Source of the DNA: Methanogenium organophilum
GTDB taxonomy: Archaea; Halobacteriota; Methanomicrobia; Methanomicrobiales; Methanomicrobiaceae
Length of the DNA: 64,000 nucleotides
Reading direction: 5' to 3'
Assembly (NCBI RefSeq): GCF_026684035.1
Contig: NZ_CP113361.1
Location: 1 to 64,000, forward strand
In this document: positions 21,898-31,741 of the stretch, one piece after another
How positions within the stretch are numbered: position 1 is the first letter of the stretch
Layout of the letters: the number at the start of each line of letters is the position of its first letter
The notes under the pieces: generated by a model
Told to the model about the DNA's origin: nothing
Databases searched by the model: none
Seen by the model: the letters and a program-made list of their open reading frames with translations, nothing else
Position numbers and translations under genes: made by a program

Positions 21898-23175
21898 TCA
21901 CCCCACAATTGATCGGATACGCTCTTCCACCAAATCTCTTGACCGGGTTAACACCGAATATGTGGATACGGAAAGTCTGTCTCCGGTCTGTACCCCTTCT
22001 ACAACATATTCCATGCCGGGCGGCAGCTCCGCATCAATACAAAGACATTCGTGTCCATCATCAATACATCGCCCTTTCGAAGTCTGAATAACCATTCCGG
22101 AGATGCGAACGATTTCACTCACGGGTTCCGAATCACAGACAAGAAGACATCCCCAACTGGCATGAATTTCCACTCTGCCATTTCGGTCATACTTACAGGA
22201 CGCATTATACAAGGAAATATGCTCTCCTTCGGGGGGGGAATTTCTCGCATTATCCCCCCAGAGTACCAGATGGATAGTTCCGCTGTCGTTCCTCAATTCA
22301 GCATTCCGTACCCATGATTGTGTTCCCTTTCGGGTTGTAAACTCGCGTACGCTCTTTATGGCATGAATTGTCCCGGAAACAGATACCACGGTATCCGGCT
22401 GTAGATCAGACACCGGTGAAAATAGCGGCGAATACCTGACATCCGATGTTTCAACCGATGCATGGAACCCGGCTGTGTACTCCCTTCCTGCACTACGGGT
22501 ATTTCTGCGTAATCCGGATATGGATATGCCCTGTCCGGGAGCAAAGCCTTCCAGCAAATCAGGATTCCAGAACACGAGGACCGCAATTCCGGTATCATCG
22601 GCAATAGCAACATCAACCCGTTTCCCCTCACTTCCGTCACGGCGCGTAAATGTGCTGGTCTCCCCAATTGTCACAATTGTGCCCTCGAGAGTATCTCCAT
22701 TGGGGGAATTTCCTGAAAATCCCTCGGAATCATTTCGGGTTGGAATATCGCAGACCGTTTTTTGCAGATCAATTACCCGTACATCACGTCCGGATTCACG
22801 TTTCCCAACAACCTCGATAACCTCGCCAATATCGATCTCATCAACGACAGAAACACGCTCATCCCAGAACAGAAGAGACACTTCACCACTGTCATCTCCA
22901 ACCTCGACACGTCTTACGGCACCGGGTGACCCATCATCACGGGTGAACAGCCTGGCATCACCTTTGTGAAGAACTTTTGCAAAAAAATGAACAAACGTAG
23001 AATTTTCCGGCAGGCGCCCAATTTTCTGATGTTTCCTTCCGGCACGTCGCAGTACAATCATCGCGGAGGTGCGTTCATCAAAGACATTCCCTGAATCTTC
23101 ACAAACCTCCTCGACCAGTGCCTGAAATGTTTCAAATGGAAACAGGTCGTCAACTAGGGAATAATATGCCCGCAT
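21898..23175 (-). CDS. Replication protein A-like single-stranded DNA-binding protein (multi-OB)
   Basis: This 425-residue protein has at least three OB-fold repeats with the RPA pattern: VRRVEVGDDSGEVSLLFWDE (about residues 86-105), KRVDVAIADDTGIAVLVFWNP and VRNAELRNDSGTIHLVLWGDNA. It would coat single-stranded DNA during replication and repair. Standing 88 nt upstream of radA on the same strand, it supports a recombination unit. I see no clear C-terminal zinc finger. The ATG at 23175 is preferred to an upstream in-frame TTG. Confidence 0.9.
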   Translation of the reverse strand: MRAYYSLVDDLFPFETFQALVEEVCEDSGNVFDERTSAMIVLRRAGRKHQKIGRLPENSTFVHFFAKVLHKGDARLFTRDDGSPGAVRRVEVGDDSGEVSLLFWDERVSVVDEIDIGEVIEVVGKRESGRDVRVIDLQKTVCDIPTRNDSEGFSGNSPNGDTLEGTIVTIGETSTFTRRDGSEGKRVDVAIADDTGIAVLVFWNPDLLEGFAPGQGISISGLRRNTRSAGREYTAGFHASVETSDVRYSPLFSPVSDLQPDTVVSVSGTIHAIKSVREFTTRKGTQSWVRNAELRNDSGTIHLVLWGDNARNSPPEGEHISLYNASCKYDRNGRVEIHASWGCLLVCDSEPVSEIVRISGMVIQTSKGRCIDDGHECLCIDAELPPGMEYVVEGVQTGDRLSVSTYSVLTRSRDLVEERIRSIVG

Positions 23176-23208
23176 ATGTATCAAAAAATAGGTAGCCCGA
23201 TGGCTTAA

Positions 23209-24516
23209 TCACTTCTGCCACGGCAGATCTTTCATTGTCTGTTTTATATCGATGATTGATTCGCGACGGCGCATCAGCCCTTCCTGTGAACCATTCACCA
23301 TTACCTCCGCACACCGGGGACGGCTGTTGTACTGTGATGACATCGAGAAACCATATGCTCCGGTATCGAGTACTGCAATCAGGTCTCCTGATTCAACCGC
23401 CGGAAGAAGTCTGTCATGTGCGAGAATGTCACCCGTTTCACAGATAGGGCCTGTGACAGTCATAACATCCCTCTTTGCATCATCTGCATAATCGGGGCCG
23501 GTCTTGTTTGCAACAACCACTTCATGGTATGAGTCATACATCGCAGGGCGTGCAAGCAGGTTAAACCCGGCATCGACATTCACAAACTTCTTGTGAGACT
23601 GCTTGACTGAATTCACCCGTGTCAGAAGAACAGTAGAATCCGCCATCAGGAATCTCCCGGGCTCAACCCAGAATTCAGGTTTGATTCCAATCGAATTGAT
23701 GCCATCCAGAAACACCGGCATCACCGCATCCGCGTATTCTGCCGGAGTCGGCACAGGATCGGTATCATGATGATACGGGATACCCAGACCGCCGCCAACA
23801 TCCATAAAACGTAACTTCACACCAATATCCGTTATTTCACTGGCTACCGAGATGAGAACTTCCGCTTCCTTAGCGAATGGTGCAACCTCGAGAATCTGTG
23901 ACCCGATATGGCAGTGGATACCAACCGGCAGAATATTCTCGGCATCCATTGCCGCCTGGTACGCAGACACGATCTCCCCTGCGTGGATACCAAATTTACT
24001 CGTGGCAAGCCCTGTTGCAATCTTGGGGTGTGTAGGAACCTCCATTGCAGGGTTTACCCGGAAAGAAACCTCTGCTGTTACCCCGGCATCCTGGGCAATC
24101 GCACTGAGCTGCCGGAGTTCATCCACCGAATCCAGAGATACACGGATCTTCTTTTCAAGAGCAAGGGAAAGATCCTCCGTCGTTTTTGAACTTCCGTTGT
24201 AAAGCAGATAATCCGGATTCATCCCGGCGGCAAGGGCCAGATGGAGTTCCCCGGCAGAGAATATATCAGCACCGGCACCAAGAGAGGCAAATATTTTCAT
24301 GACAGCGAGATTTCCGTTTGCCTTTGCCGCATACAGAACCTGCACTTTGTCGTAATAGCCTTTCAGCGCGTCATAATAGGACTGATAATTATCCCGGATA
24401 CGCTGCTCATCGGTCACATATAATGGAGTCCCGTACTTCTCTGCAAGAACATTGGTGTCATGCTCGCCGATATAGAGATGGCCATCTTTTTCTGAAATGT
24501 GAGGGGGATAATTCAT
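23209..24516 (-). CDS. lysA: Diaminopimelate decarboxylase
   Basis: This 435-residue fold-III PLP enzyme makes lysine from meso-diaminopimelate. The PLP lysine lies in [10 protein letters not shown] (about K65), with the glycine-rich phosphate loop [22 protein letters not shown] and the C-terminal [11 protein letters not shown] with [16 protein letters not shown]. Its start overlaps the dapL stop by 4 nt (ATGA), so the last steps of lysine synthesis are translationally coupled. Confidence 0.96.
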   Translation of the reverse strand: MNYPPHISEKDGHLYIGEHDTNVLAEKYGTPLYVTDEQRIRDNYQSYYDALKGYYDKVQVLYAAKANGNLAVMKIFASLGAGADIFSAGELHLALAAGMNPDYLLYNGSSKTTEDLSLALEKKIRVSLDSVDELRQLSAIAQDAGVTAEVSFRVNPAMEVPTHPKIATGLATSKFGIHAGEIVSAYQAAMDAENILPVGIHCHIGSQILEVAPFAKEAEVLISVASEITDIGVKLRFMDVGGGLGIPYHHDTDPVPTPAEYADAVMPVFLDGINSIGIKPEFWVEPGRFLMADSTVLLTRVNSVKQSHKKFVNVDAGFNLLARPAMYDSYHEVVVANKTGPDYADDAKRDVMTVTGPICETGDILAHDRLLPAVESGDLIAVLDTGAYGFSMSSQYNSRPRCAEVMVNGSQEGLMRRRESIIDIKQTMKDLPWQK

Positions 24517-25664
24517 GCAAACACTCCCCGCATTCTCTCCAGTGCTTCCTCAATTCTTTCAACAGACCGGGTAATGGCAAATCTCACATATCCTTCGCCG
24601 GCATCTCCAAATCCGATGCCCGGAGTAACAACAATGCCTGCCTCGTTGAGCATTTTCGCTGCAAAGTCCATCGAATCATCAACCTTAAGCCAGACGTAGA
24701 ATGTCGCCTTTGGTGATGTCACTTCAAACCCTAACTCGCGCAGACCCGAAACCAGAACATCCCGCCGTTCCTTATACACCGCACACGACTCCTCAACACA
24801 TTCCTGTGAAGAAGTCAGTGCGGTTATTCCTGCCATCTGAATTGCATCAAATGCACCGGAATCAACGTTGGTCTTAACCCGCCCGAGTCCTGCGATGATA
24901 TCTGCAGACCCTGCTGCCATACCAATGCGCCATCCGGTCATATTGTATGTTTTTGAGAGGGAATGCATCTCAACGCCGACATCCATTGCCCCGCGAACTT
25001 CAAGGAATGATGGTGCCCGGTAACCATCGAATGCAATTTCAGAGTATGCATTGTCATGCACAATAATGACATCATGCTCTTGTGCAAATTCAACGGCTTC
25101 CTCAAAGAATGAGAGGGGGGCAATCGCTCCGGTCGGATTGTTTGGATAATTCAAAAACATCAGTTTGCTTTTTGCACAGACATCTGAGGGAATTGCGCTG
25201 AAATCCGGAAGAAATCCATTCTCTTCCAAGAGAGGCATATTCCAGGTTTTTCCTTCTGCAAAAAGCGTTGAAGTCTGGTATACAGGATAGCCGGGGGAAG
25301 GCACCAATACATAATCACCAGGGTTTACAAATGCCTCGGGAATATGTGCGATACCTTCCTTTGAACCAATGAGCGCCAGCACTTCGGTTTTTGGATCCAG
25401 TTCAATGGCAAACCGATTCCTGTACCATTCTGCTACGGCCTCACGGAATGCAAGCATGCCGGTATAATCAGGGTAATGGTGAGTCGCGGGATTACGCGCT
25501 GCTTCCACAAGTGCATCTATAATATGGGACGGAGTCGCAAGATCAGGATCACCTACTCCCAGATCAATCACGTCAACACCCTGCGCCCTCTTTTCGGCCT
25601 TCATTGCATCGATCCGCGCAAAAAGATACGGCGGAAGATGCTCCAGACGCTGTGCATACATCAT
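24513..25664 (-). CDS. dapL: LL-diaminopimelate aminotransferase
   Basis: This 383-residue class I/II PLP aminotransferase has [39 protein letters not shown] and the PLP-lysine motif [20 protein letters not shown]. Its placement directly before lysA supports the DapL role, converting tetrahydrodipicolinate straight to LL-diaminopimelate and bypassing the acylated branch. The start is one of two adjacent ATGs at 25664 and 25661; the upstream in-frame extension has no homology. Confidence 0.9.
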   Translation of the reverse strand: MMYAQRLEHLPPYLFARIDAMKAEKRAQGVDVIDLGVGDPDLATPSHIIDALVEAARNPATHHYPDYTGMLAFREAVAEWYRNRFAIELDPKTEVLALIGSKEGIAHIPEAFVNPGDYVLVPSPGYPVYQTSTLFAEGKTWNMPLLEENGFLPDFSAIPSDVCAKSKLMFLNYPNNPTGAIAPLSFFEEAVEFAQEHDVIIVHDNAYSEIAFDGYRAPSFLEVRGAMDVGVEMHSLSKTYNMTGWRIGMAAGSADIIAGLGRVKTNVDSGAFDAIQMAGITALTSSQECVEESCAVYKERRDVLVSGLRELGFEVTSPKATFYVWLKVDDSMDFAAKMLNEAGIVVTPGIGFGDAGEGYVRFAITRSVERIEEALERMRGVFA

Positions 25665-25718
25665 GCACTCATATAAGGAAACACAGCAATATAAGAGCAC
25701 TCATAGCAACCAATAGAA

Positions 25719-25728
25719 TCTATATAAT
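25719..25728 (+). promoter_or_regulatory. TATA box of the FdhD-like operon
   Basis: TCTATATAAT lies about 24 nt before an ATG at 25748 that opens an 11-codon ORF, and about 50 nt before the fdhD-like ATG at 25773. Transcription starting at the usual distance would begin at about 25748-25751. Confidence 0.55.
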
Positions 25729-25772
25729 TAATTGCAGGAGATAACTGATGTTCACCACAGGCAGGGTTTCAA

Positions 25773-26540
25773 ATGTTCACTGACACATACCCCGGAATCC
25801 GGGTTGAGGATGGTATACCCCGGAAAATTACTGATGAGGTCATACGGGAAGACCGGTTTTCCCTCTACCTAAACAATGTCCACATCATGGATCAAATCGC
25901 GAGCAACGATATGGTGAGAGAACTCGGAGCAGGATTTTTTATCTGTGAAGGGCTTTGTGATACTGTCGAGTCGGTGAAAGTGGAAGGTACTGACATATGG
26001 GTGGAAGCCGATGCGAGAGAAGATGTAACCCTTGAGATGCGCACAGGAGGGGGACATGGAATTCATCAGAGCAAACCCGGAACCATCGCATCATCTCTCA
26101 CGATTCCACCCGAAGAAGTGTATGCAGCCACAGCTCAAATCATGTCGGACACCTGGCAAAAAACAGGAGGAGTGCACTGTTCTGTTCTCCTAAAAGATGG
26201 AACTGTTGTCGCAAAAAGCTGTGATATCGGGCGTCATAATACCGTGGACAAGGTTGTCGGAGCAGCTGAATTGGAACGAACAGACCGTTCCCTCTGTTAC
26301 ATCGGCTGCACGGGAAGACAACCTTCAGGGATGGTAGGAAAAGTGGCAAATGCTGGAATACCAATACTCATCTCACGGGCAGCTCCGACAAATAAAGGAA
26401 TTGACCTCGCAGAGAAAACAGGAATTACCCTTATTAATTTTTCACGCGAACGAAGGTTCACAATATTTGCACACCCGGAGCGAATTTCGGGGATCAATGA
26501 TAAACTTACGGACAAACCGGACGGTAACACACATGAGTGA
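25773..26540 (+). CDS. FdhD/NarQ-family protein lacking the CXXC sulfurtransferase motif
   Basis: This 255-residue protein fits FdhD in the conserved RTGGxH segment (here KTGGVHCSVLL), DIGRHNTVDKVVGAA, AGIPILISRAAPTNKGIDLAE and GITLINFSRERRFTIFAHPERI. In E. coli FdhD a CXXC loop carries sulfur from IscS to the molybdenum cofactor of formate dehydrogenase. Here the matching position reads EMRTGGGHGI, with no cysteine. It may therefore have another activity or act only as a binding partner. It overlaps the DUF1890 gene by 8 nt and starts a three-gene overlapping operon. Confidence 0.82.
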   Translation: MFTDTYPGIRVEDGIPRKITDEVIREDRFSLYLNNVHIMDQIASNDMVRELGAGFFICEGLCDTVESVKVEGTDIWVEADAREDVTLEMRTGGGHGIHQSKPGTIASSLTIPPEEVYAATAQIMSDTWQKTGGVHCSVLLKDGTVVAKSCDIGRHNTVDKVVGAAELERTDRSLCYIGCTGRQPSGMVGKVANAGIPILISRAAPTNKGIDLAEKTGITLINFSRERRFTIFAHPERISGINDKLTDKPDGNTHE

Positions 26541-27015
26541 GAAGAACATTATTCAGAAAAAACCGGATTCAGCATTACTCCTGCTCGGATGCCCACAGGT
26601 TCCCATACAGACGAGTGCAGCACTGTACTTAAGCGGAATGCTTCGCAGAAACAATGTTGACGTAACAATTGCAGGAACAAAATCAGCACGGGCATTGGTC
26701 GAAATGGCAGATATCGATGCACAATACACCGGAAAACTGCAGGATATTGATCGCATCATTGACCATATGTCAGACGGTGACTTCGATGCAGACGTTTCGT
26801 TTGTTTTTGTCCATAATGAGGCAGGAGTGGCATATGCAGCTACTGTGCAGGCAATCTCATCCGGAAACGTGATCGCAGTCGTCTTCGGGAGTGAAACACA
26901 GGCACGGACAAGTGAACTGGATGAGATTGGATGTCCGGCAGTCACCGCCCAGGGAAGCCACAATCCCCTGCCGCTGAAAAGAAAAATTGATGGGGTATTA
27001 TCATGGGATGCATAG
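26533..27015 (+). CDS. DUF1890 family protein, methanogen-specific
   Basis: This 160-residue protein begins SALLLLGCPQVPIQTSAALYLSGMLRRNNVDVTIAG, an alpha/beta start with the conserved GCPQVP motif that I associate with DUF1890, a family found in methanogens. The body alternates short strands and helices in a Rossmann-like way (VSFVFVHNEAGVAYAATVQAI, VIAVVFGSETQ). Function unknown. The ATG overlaps the FdhD-like stop by 8 nt and the gene overlaps the next by 13 nt. Confidence 0.78.
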   Translation: MSEKNIIQKKPDSALLLLGCPQVPIQTSAALYLSGMLRRNNVDVTIAGTKSARALVEMADIDAQYTGKLQDIDRIIDHMSDGDFDADVSFVFVHNEAGVAYAATVQAISSGNVIAVVFGSETQARTSELDEIGCPAVTAQGSHNPLPLKRKIDGVLSWDA

Positions 27016-27290
27016 AAAAACTGAATTATGAGGTCATAGATAAACACATCTCGTTTAAAGAGGGCGCCACGTATGTTTCCAAAAATTGTTCGGAAATCTA
27101 TGAAGTCGAACCAGGATTCAAACTATTTGATAAAGTAATTATCGGAATACCTCCCATCCGAATAGGAATCGATGGCGATGTCATTACATTTCCATTCACA
27201 AAACCCTGCTATGGAACCTTCCTCCTCCGTGTCAGTGATGCCGAAGAAGCGGATATGCTGCGAAGAAAAGCAAAAATGATCAAACACTAA
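27003..27290 (+). CDS. DUF1894 family protein, methanogen-specific
   Basis: This 95-residue protein starts MGCIEKLNYEVIDKHISFKEG and has the strand-rich core FKLFDKVIIGIPPIRIGIDGDVITFPFTKPCYGTFLLRV, which I recognise as DUF1894, usually found beside DUF1890 in methanogens. Function unknown. It is last in the operon; its 3' end overlaps the convergent U32 peptidase by 11 nt. Confidence 0.78.
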   Translation: MGCIEKLNYEVIDKHISFKEGATYVSKNCSEIYEVEPGFKLFDKVIIGIPPIRIGIDGDVITFPFTKPCYGTFLLRVSDAEEADMLRRKAKMIKH

Positions 27291-29919
27291 AGATCTTCTT
27301 CTCTTTTTCAATGACTCCTTTCAGGAAATGCCCGGTGGTAATACCTCCGGATGCAATCTGTTGGATCTCATCCTTCAGCGCCTGAATATCCTTATCATTC
27401 ATACCGGTTCCGGCAGACAATAATTCAAACGCGGACATATATGCACGCACGACGGCATGTGCATACCTGCCGTTTCTGATACGACAATCAATGGCAACAG
27501 ATCGGATACCTGCGTCCAGAAGTGAATGCAGATGGTCAATCATGCAGGTTTCACGGGAATTCCAGATATGAGTCCGGCATTCGCGATCTATAGTTGCCGG
27601 GAAAACATGCCCTTTGGCATCTTTCAGCCCAAACCAATTCCCCGTACCTGCAAGCCCCCTGCATCCGGGACACGTTCCCGCTGCTGTTGCAATAACACAG
27701 TCTTCACTCACGACAAGTTCAGCAGAGCCGTGAATGATACATTCAGGAATTGTTCCGGTTCTCTCATCCGAAAGCAGTTCGGATACCAGTACCTGTATTG
27801 ACGAAAGAGAGAGTTCCGGAGAAAGAGTCACAGAGACACAGTCACGGCCACATATGGCGGCAGAATGGCTGTTGAATATATTCAGCCCGGTTCCCCCGTA
27901 TATTGAGATGGCAGAATCGACTCCTCTGAGCGCAGCAAGAGCACCGATATTTTCAACCATTACTCCCCGTACACCTGATTTTTGCAGGGATGGAAGAATA
28001 CAGCATGCAGCATCCAGAAAATGCTGCCGTGTGATGCGTGGCCATTTCCAGATGATATCAGCACCATATTCTGCACAAAGGGCTGATGCTGCGGAAATTT
28101 CTGACATCAGCCAGTCTTTGGTTTCGGCAGCATTCCATACCCTGCCATCCCCCGGTCTTCCCTGTGGTTCAAAGTAAATCTTCCTGCACCCACCTTCCAG
28201 CGCCCCCCGCACCGTATCACAGTCAGAAGCATACACTGAAATTTCGACATCATGGAGCGGAAGATGGGAGGGAGATGTGGTGCCCGATTCTCGTGCAGCA
28301 TTGCAGACAGATCCATCTGGAATGGCATTAAATTCGATTTTTCCGGGTACAAACGAACGGACAATGGCCTCCTCAAGCGCACCAAAAAATTCACGTCTGA
28401 ATCGGGTAATTTCACCTATCGGCGCAAATAATCCGCCGGAGTAGTCCGATGAAAAGGACTCGATGAAATAGGGCGTATCCCCTGTCCGGGAGAGCAGATC
28501 GGTAACCGTTTCTGCGGCAACAGGGCGATTCTTTGCCAATGAAAAGGCAAAATCTGCCTTAAATGTTACAGATATCTCTCCGGTTCTGAGAAATGCCGTT
28601 CCATTCATGACAGGCACGTTATCTTCCATTTTCAGACTGAGGTGAATCGGAACCATCCGGGACCCTTTGTTCCTGATGAGTTCATCTGCAGCTAAGGCAT
28701 CCCTCCCGGATTTTGTGAGATAGACGGCGTCCCCGGAACGCACATGCATGGGAACATGCACCTGACATTTTCGGTTGCGGATATCAGGCGTCTTTCTGAG
28801 AACAGTTCCCCCCGAAAATCCGTCCCCGTTACCGGAAAACGAGAGTCCATCTCCCACAACAGGAGAATATACCCCGTTCAGAGATATTTCAGCCAGTTTC
28901 TTCCGGGGATTGTATGAGGAGACCGTCCCGATATGCACACCCCTGTTTCCCGGTGCTTCCGGCCCCATCACGGTCCCGCTCTTTTTGTCCAGCAGATACC
29001 CCCCGGTAAATTCACGGTTAAATGCTGCATTTAATGTCAGGATGTCAGCCTCTGTCGGAACAAACGCTCCTGACTTCGCTTCATCAAGTGCCTTCCGGTA
29101 GACAGAGACAACAGTCGCAACATATTCAGGAGATTTCATGCGCCCTTCGATTTTGAGGGATACCGCCGGGGATTTGATGATCTCAGAGATATGGGGGTAT
29201 ACGCAGAGATCCCGTGGAGAGAGAAGATACTGTTTCTTAACAGCAGTAAGAGTGTTCGGTGCCGGAAGTCCCCAAACATCTGCAGCACCGCAAAGTAAAG
29301 TATATTCCCTGCGGCATGGCTGGGCACAGGATCCTCGGTTCCCGCTTCTGCCTCCTATCAGCGATGAAAGAAGGCATTGTCCGGAATAGGCATAGCAGAG
29401 TGCACCGTGGACGAACACTTCCGGTGCAGGATACCGGTCGTCCGAACCGGCATAAAGTGCTGAAATTTCCTGAATGGTAAGTTCGCGGGGAAGGACTACA
29501 CGGGAACAACCCAGTGCATGCACCCATCCAAGGCCCTCTTTTGAGAGTATGGTCATCTGCGTTGATGCATGCAGAACCAGAGCAGGAATATGGGTATGAA
29601 GAATATCTGCGAGCCCCACATCCTGCACAATCACTGCATCGACACCCTGTTCATACAGCCAGTATGCATACTGTACCGCGCCCTGCAGTTCAGCGTCTGA
29701 AAGCAGAATGTTCAGTGTTACATATACCCTGACACCACGCGTGTGGCAATATCGAAGCGCCCATTCCATCTCGGATTTGCCGAAATTGACTGCATTCCGT
29801 CGGGCCCCATACAGGTCCCCCCCCAGATAAACCGCATCGGCCCCCGCTGAAACCGCAGCGATCAACGCATCCGGGGAACCGGCTGGTGCAAGAAGTTCAG
29901 GTACCTCAGTAGAATGCAT
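27280..29919 (-). CDS. Peptidase U32 family protein, long form
   Basis: This 879-residue protein starts with the U32 signature VPELLAPAGSPDALIAAVSAGADAVYLGG and contains EVFVHGALCYAYSGQCLLSSLIGGRSGNRGSCAQPCRREY with the conserved cysteines. A second half has another U32-like barrel and a C-terminal cysteine set. Relatives such as E. coli RlhA hydroxylate 23S rRNA and others modify tRNA or ubiquinone, so the peptidase name is historical. The ATG at 29919 opens the conserved domain; an upstream in-frame start adds 17 unlikely residues. The protein is longer than the bacterial forms (about 650 residues). Confidence 0.88.
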   Translation of the reverse strand: MHSTEVPELLAPAGSPDALIAAVSAGADAVYLGGDLYGARRNAVNFGKSEMEWALRYCHTRGVRVYVTLNILLSDAELQGAVQYAYWLYEQGVDAVIVQDVGLADILHTHIPALVLHASTQMTILSKEGLGWVHALGCSRVVLPRELTIQEISALYAGSDDRYPAPEVFVHGALCYAYSGQCLLSSLIGGRSGNRGSCAQPCRREYTLLCGAADVWGLPAPNTLTAVKKQYLLSPRDLCVYPHISEIIKSPAVSLKIEGRMKSPEYVATVVSVYRKALDEAKSGAFVPTEADILTLNAAFNREFTGGYLLDKKSGTVMGPEAPGNRGVHIGTVSSYNPRKKLAEISLNGVYSPVVGDGLSFSGNGDGFSGGTVLRKTPDIRNRKCQVHVPMHVRSGDAVYLTKSGRDALAADELIRNKGSRMVPIHLSLKMEDNVPVMNGTAFLRTGEISVTFKADFAFSLAKNRPVAAETVTDLLSRTGDTPYFIESFSSDYSGGLFAPIGEITRFRREFFGALEEAIVRSFVPGKIEFNAIPDGSVCNAARESGTTSPSHLPLHDVEISVYASDCDTVRGALEGGCRKIYFEPQGRPGDGRVWNAAETKDWLMSEISAASALCAEYGADIIWKWPRITRQHFLDAACCILPSLQKSGVRGVMVENIGALAALRGVDSAISIYGGTGLNIFNSHSAAICGRDCVSVTLSPELSLSSIQVLVSELLSDERTGTIPECIIHGSAELVVSEDCVIATAAGTCPGCRGLAGTGNWFGLKDAKGHVFPATIDRECRTHIWNSRETCMIDHLHSLLDAGIRSVAIDCRIRNGRYAHAVVRAYMSAFELLSAGTGMNDKDIQALKDEIQQIASGGITTGHFLKGVIEKEKKIFSV

Positions 29920-30045
29920 GACATGCCTCAGATATATCAATATCATTGACGCCGGAGGGGCATAAACCATTCATACATGCCACCCGATAGGCCACATGAC
30001 GAACCCGGTGCCACCCCCCCCAGATGAGCGACCGAAGACCGATAC

Positions 30046-30056
30046 AAAAAAAAGAA
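30046..30056 (-). terminator. T-rich terminator after the methyltransferase-like gene
   Basis: The minus strand reads TTCTTTTTTTTG about 10 nt after the stop at 30066. Archaeal RNA polymerase commonly stops at such T tracts without a hairpin. Confidence 0.5.
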
Positions 30057-30065
30057 TTTTGGAAA

Positions 30066-30899
30066 TCAGACTGATGTGACACAGACCCATCTGTCGTAAA
30101 TCGGGTCGCGTTTATTTTCGATTATGTCACATGACCGCCCTTCCGCGAGACACCAGTTCTCAACGCGGCGGATTTCCGGTTCTGTTGCTGTGGAAATAAG
30201 TGTTTTTTCAGATAAACAGAGGAGCTCTGCAACGATATTTTCCCACATGTCCGCATTAAATGCCGTGATATCCCCAAGCATGCACCCCACACCATACCCG
30301 ACCGGAGAGATATAATCTCCTGCACGTGTGGCATCGATATGCATCACCTGATGCGCAGACAGACGTTCGCTTTGCAACCCAAGAGCAATAAGGGCCGGGT
30401 CGTTGTCATACGCACAAGGCCGTCCGCCACACTCAGCGATAGCTTCAGAGACCACACCAGACCCACAGCAGCAGTCAATGCATACTTCATCATTGAGTGA
30501 ACCCCATATTTCCCCGATGAGGGAGGCAACCATCTCCTTTCTTTCCGGACGGGTATCTTCCGTTGCCGGTGGAACCTCAGACAGCAGTTTCAGGCTGAAG
30601 TATTCCCGGAGGCTGTCTACATACCGGGATGCGTCCTCCTGATATATATCCCCGCCAACCTCTTCAAATTTGGAGAGAACTGCACGTGATGGAGACCTGA
30701 ATACAAAACTGCCTGCAACCCAGACGTCATCCGTTTTCAGCGCGAGTCCGATGGGATATTCATTCTCATCGATTAACAGGCGTGCTTCTTCTGCCGAAAG
30801 AGAAAGGAGTTCTTCCGTGTAATAATCTTCAGTTGTCTCCGCGAACACCGGTTCAATACACTGAATCCCGGTCACCTCAAAAATTTGATCAATCAGCAT
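30066..30899 (-). CDS. SAM-dependent methyltransferase-like protein
   Basis: This 277-residue protein has a unique N-terminal half (residues 1-120) and a Rossmann-type C-terminal half with a motif I-like loop CIDCCCGSGVVSEAIAECGG, then PCAYDNDPALIALGL (motif II position). I see no substrate motif such as NPPY. Its start overlaps the bactofilin-like gene by 7 nt, so the two are co-translated. Target unknown. Confidence 0.75.
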   Translation of the reverse strand: MLIDQIFEVTGIQCIEPVFAETTEDYYTEELLSLSAEEARLLIDENEYPIGLALKTDDVWVAGSFVFRSPSRAVLSKFEEVGGDIYQEDASRYVDSLREYFSLKLLSEVPPATEDTRPERKEMVASLIGEIWGSLNDEVCIDCCCGSGVVSEAIAECGGRPCAYDNDPALIALGLQSERLSAHQVMHIDATRAGDYISPVGYGVGCMLGDITAFNADMWENIVAELLCLSEKTLISTATEPEIRRVENWCLAEGRSCDIIENKRDPIYDRWVCVTSV

Positions 30900-31741
30900 T
30901 TTTCTCTCACAATCCGAACACCCAATGGTGCCTTAATCGTTCCATCCAGACGTGCTTCTTCATTTAGTGTCAGATTCGAGCACTGGACATCTCCCAGGAC
31001 ATGCACTCCCTCACAGATGACAACATTTCCGGCTGAATAGATATTGCCATGAATGTCGTTGTTTGGAGCAAGCGTAATGTCCCCTTCTGCACGAAGACTT
31101 CCAAAGATCGTATTTCCGGTATCAACAGTCACCGAACCTGCCCTGATATTACCATGAAGACGGCAGTCTGCACCAATTGTCATCGACTTTGGAACAGCAA
31201 ATGTCTCCATGTCGAGAACTGAATTTGAAGGGATCATCAGGGGCATTTCTGCTGCTTCATGCTCATCATATCCAAAAAGTTTCTGCATAATCTCGGATAT
31301 TTCTTCTTCCTTTTCAATTCCAAGGAGAGTTACGAGATATAATACGATATACGTCAGAACAGGAAGCGGGTTTCTGATTGAGATCCATCCCTTTGCCTCA
31401 AAACCCTTCTCAATCTGGACATTATCCCCGATATCCAGATCGCCGTTTACTATCAGACGCCCCCTGATTTTGACCCCTTCACCAAGATATGCATCCTCTG
31501 TGGCATACACATCCCCCTGCACTTCACAGAAATTGTCAATTCGTACATCCCCTCCGGCACGGATGTCACCATTTATGGTACTGAATTCGCACACAACAAT
31601 TTCGTTGCCTTCGAGACCATAGTCTATTTTGCACCGGTCCCCAATGACAATAATCCTGTCCGTTTTCAGTGTATGTTCCTGGAGTTCAGTATTATCCGGA
31701 AGGATACATTGTTCAAACCAATCCTGTCCACCTTTCTCCAT
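30893..31741 (-). CDS. Bactofilin-like (polymer-forming) protein
   Basis: This 282-residue protein is built mainly of short beta-helix repeats: TINGDIRAGGDVRIDNFCEVQGDVYATEDAYLGEGVKIRG and later HGNIRAGSVTVDTGNTIFGSLRAEGDITLAPNNDIHG. Such repeats form the stacked solenoid of bactofilin filaments. Between the two blocks is a hydrophobic stretch (PVLTYIVLYLVTLLGI, about residues 135-150) that could touch the membrane. It is co-translated with a methyltransferase-like gene. A role in envelope or cytoskeleton is inferred only from the fold. Confidence 0.8.
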   Translation of the reverse strand: MEKGGQDWFEQCILPDNTELQEHTLKTDRIIVIGDRCKIDYGLEGNEIVVCEFSTINGDIRAGGDVRIDNFCEVQGDVYATEDAYLGEGVKIRGRLIVNGDLDIGDNVQIEKGFEAKGWISIRNPLPVLTYIVLYLVTLLGIEKEEEISEIMQKLFGYDEHEAAEMPLMIPSNSVLDMETFAVPKSMTIGADCRLHGNIRAGSVTVDTGNTIFGSLRAEGDITLAPNNDIHGNIYSAGNVVICEGVHVLGDVQCSNLTLNEEARLDGTIKAPLGVRIVREKC

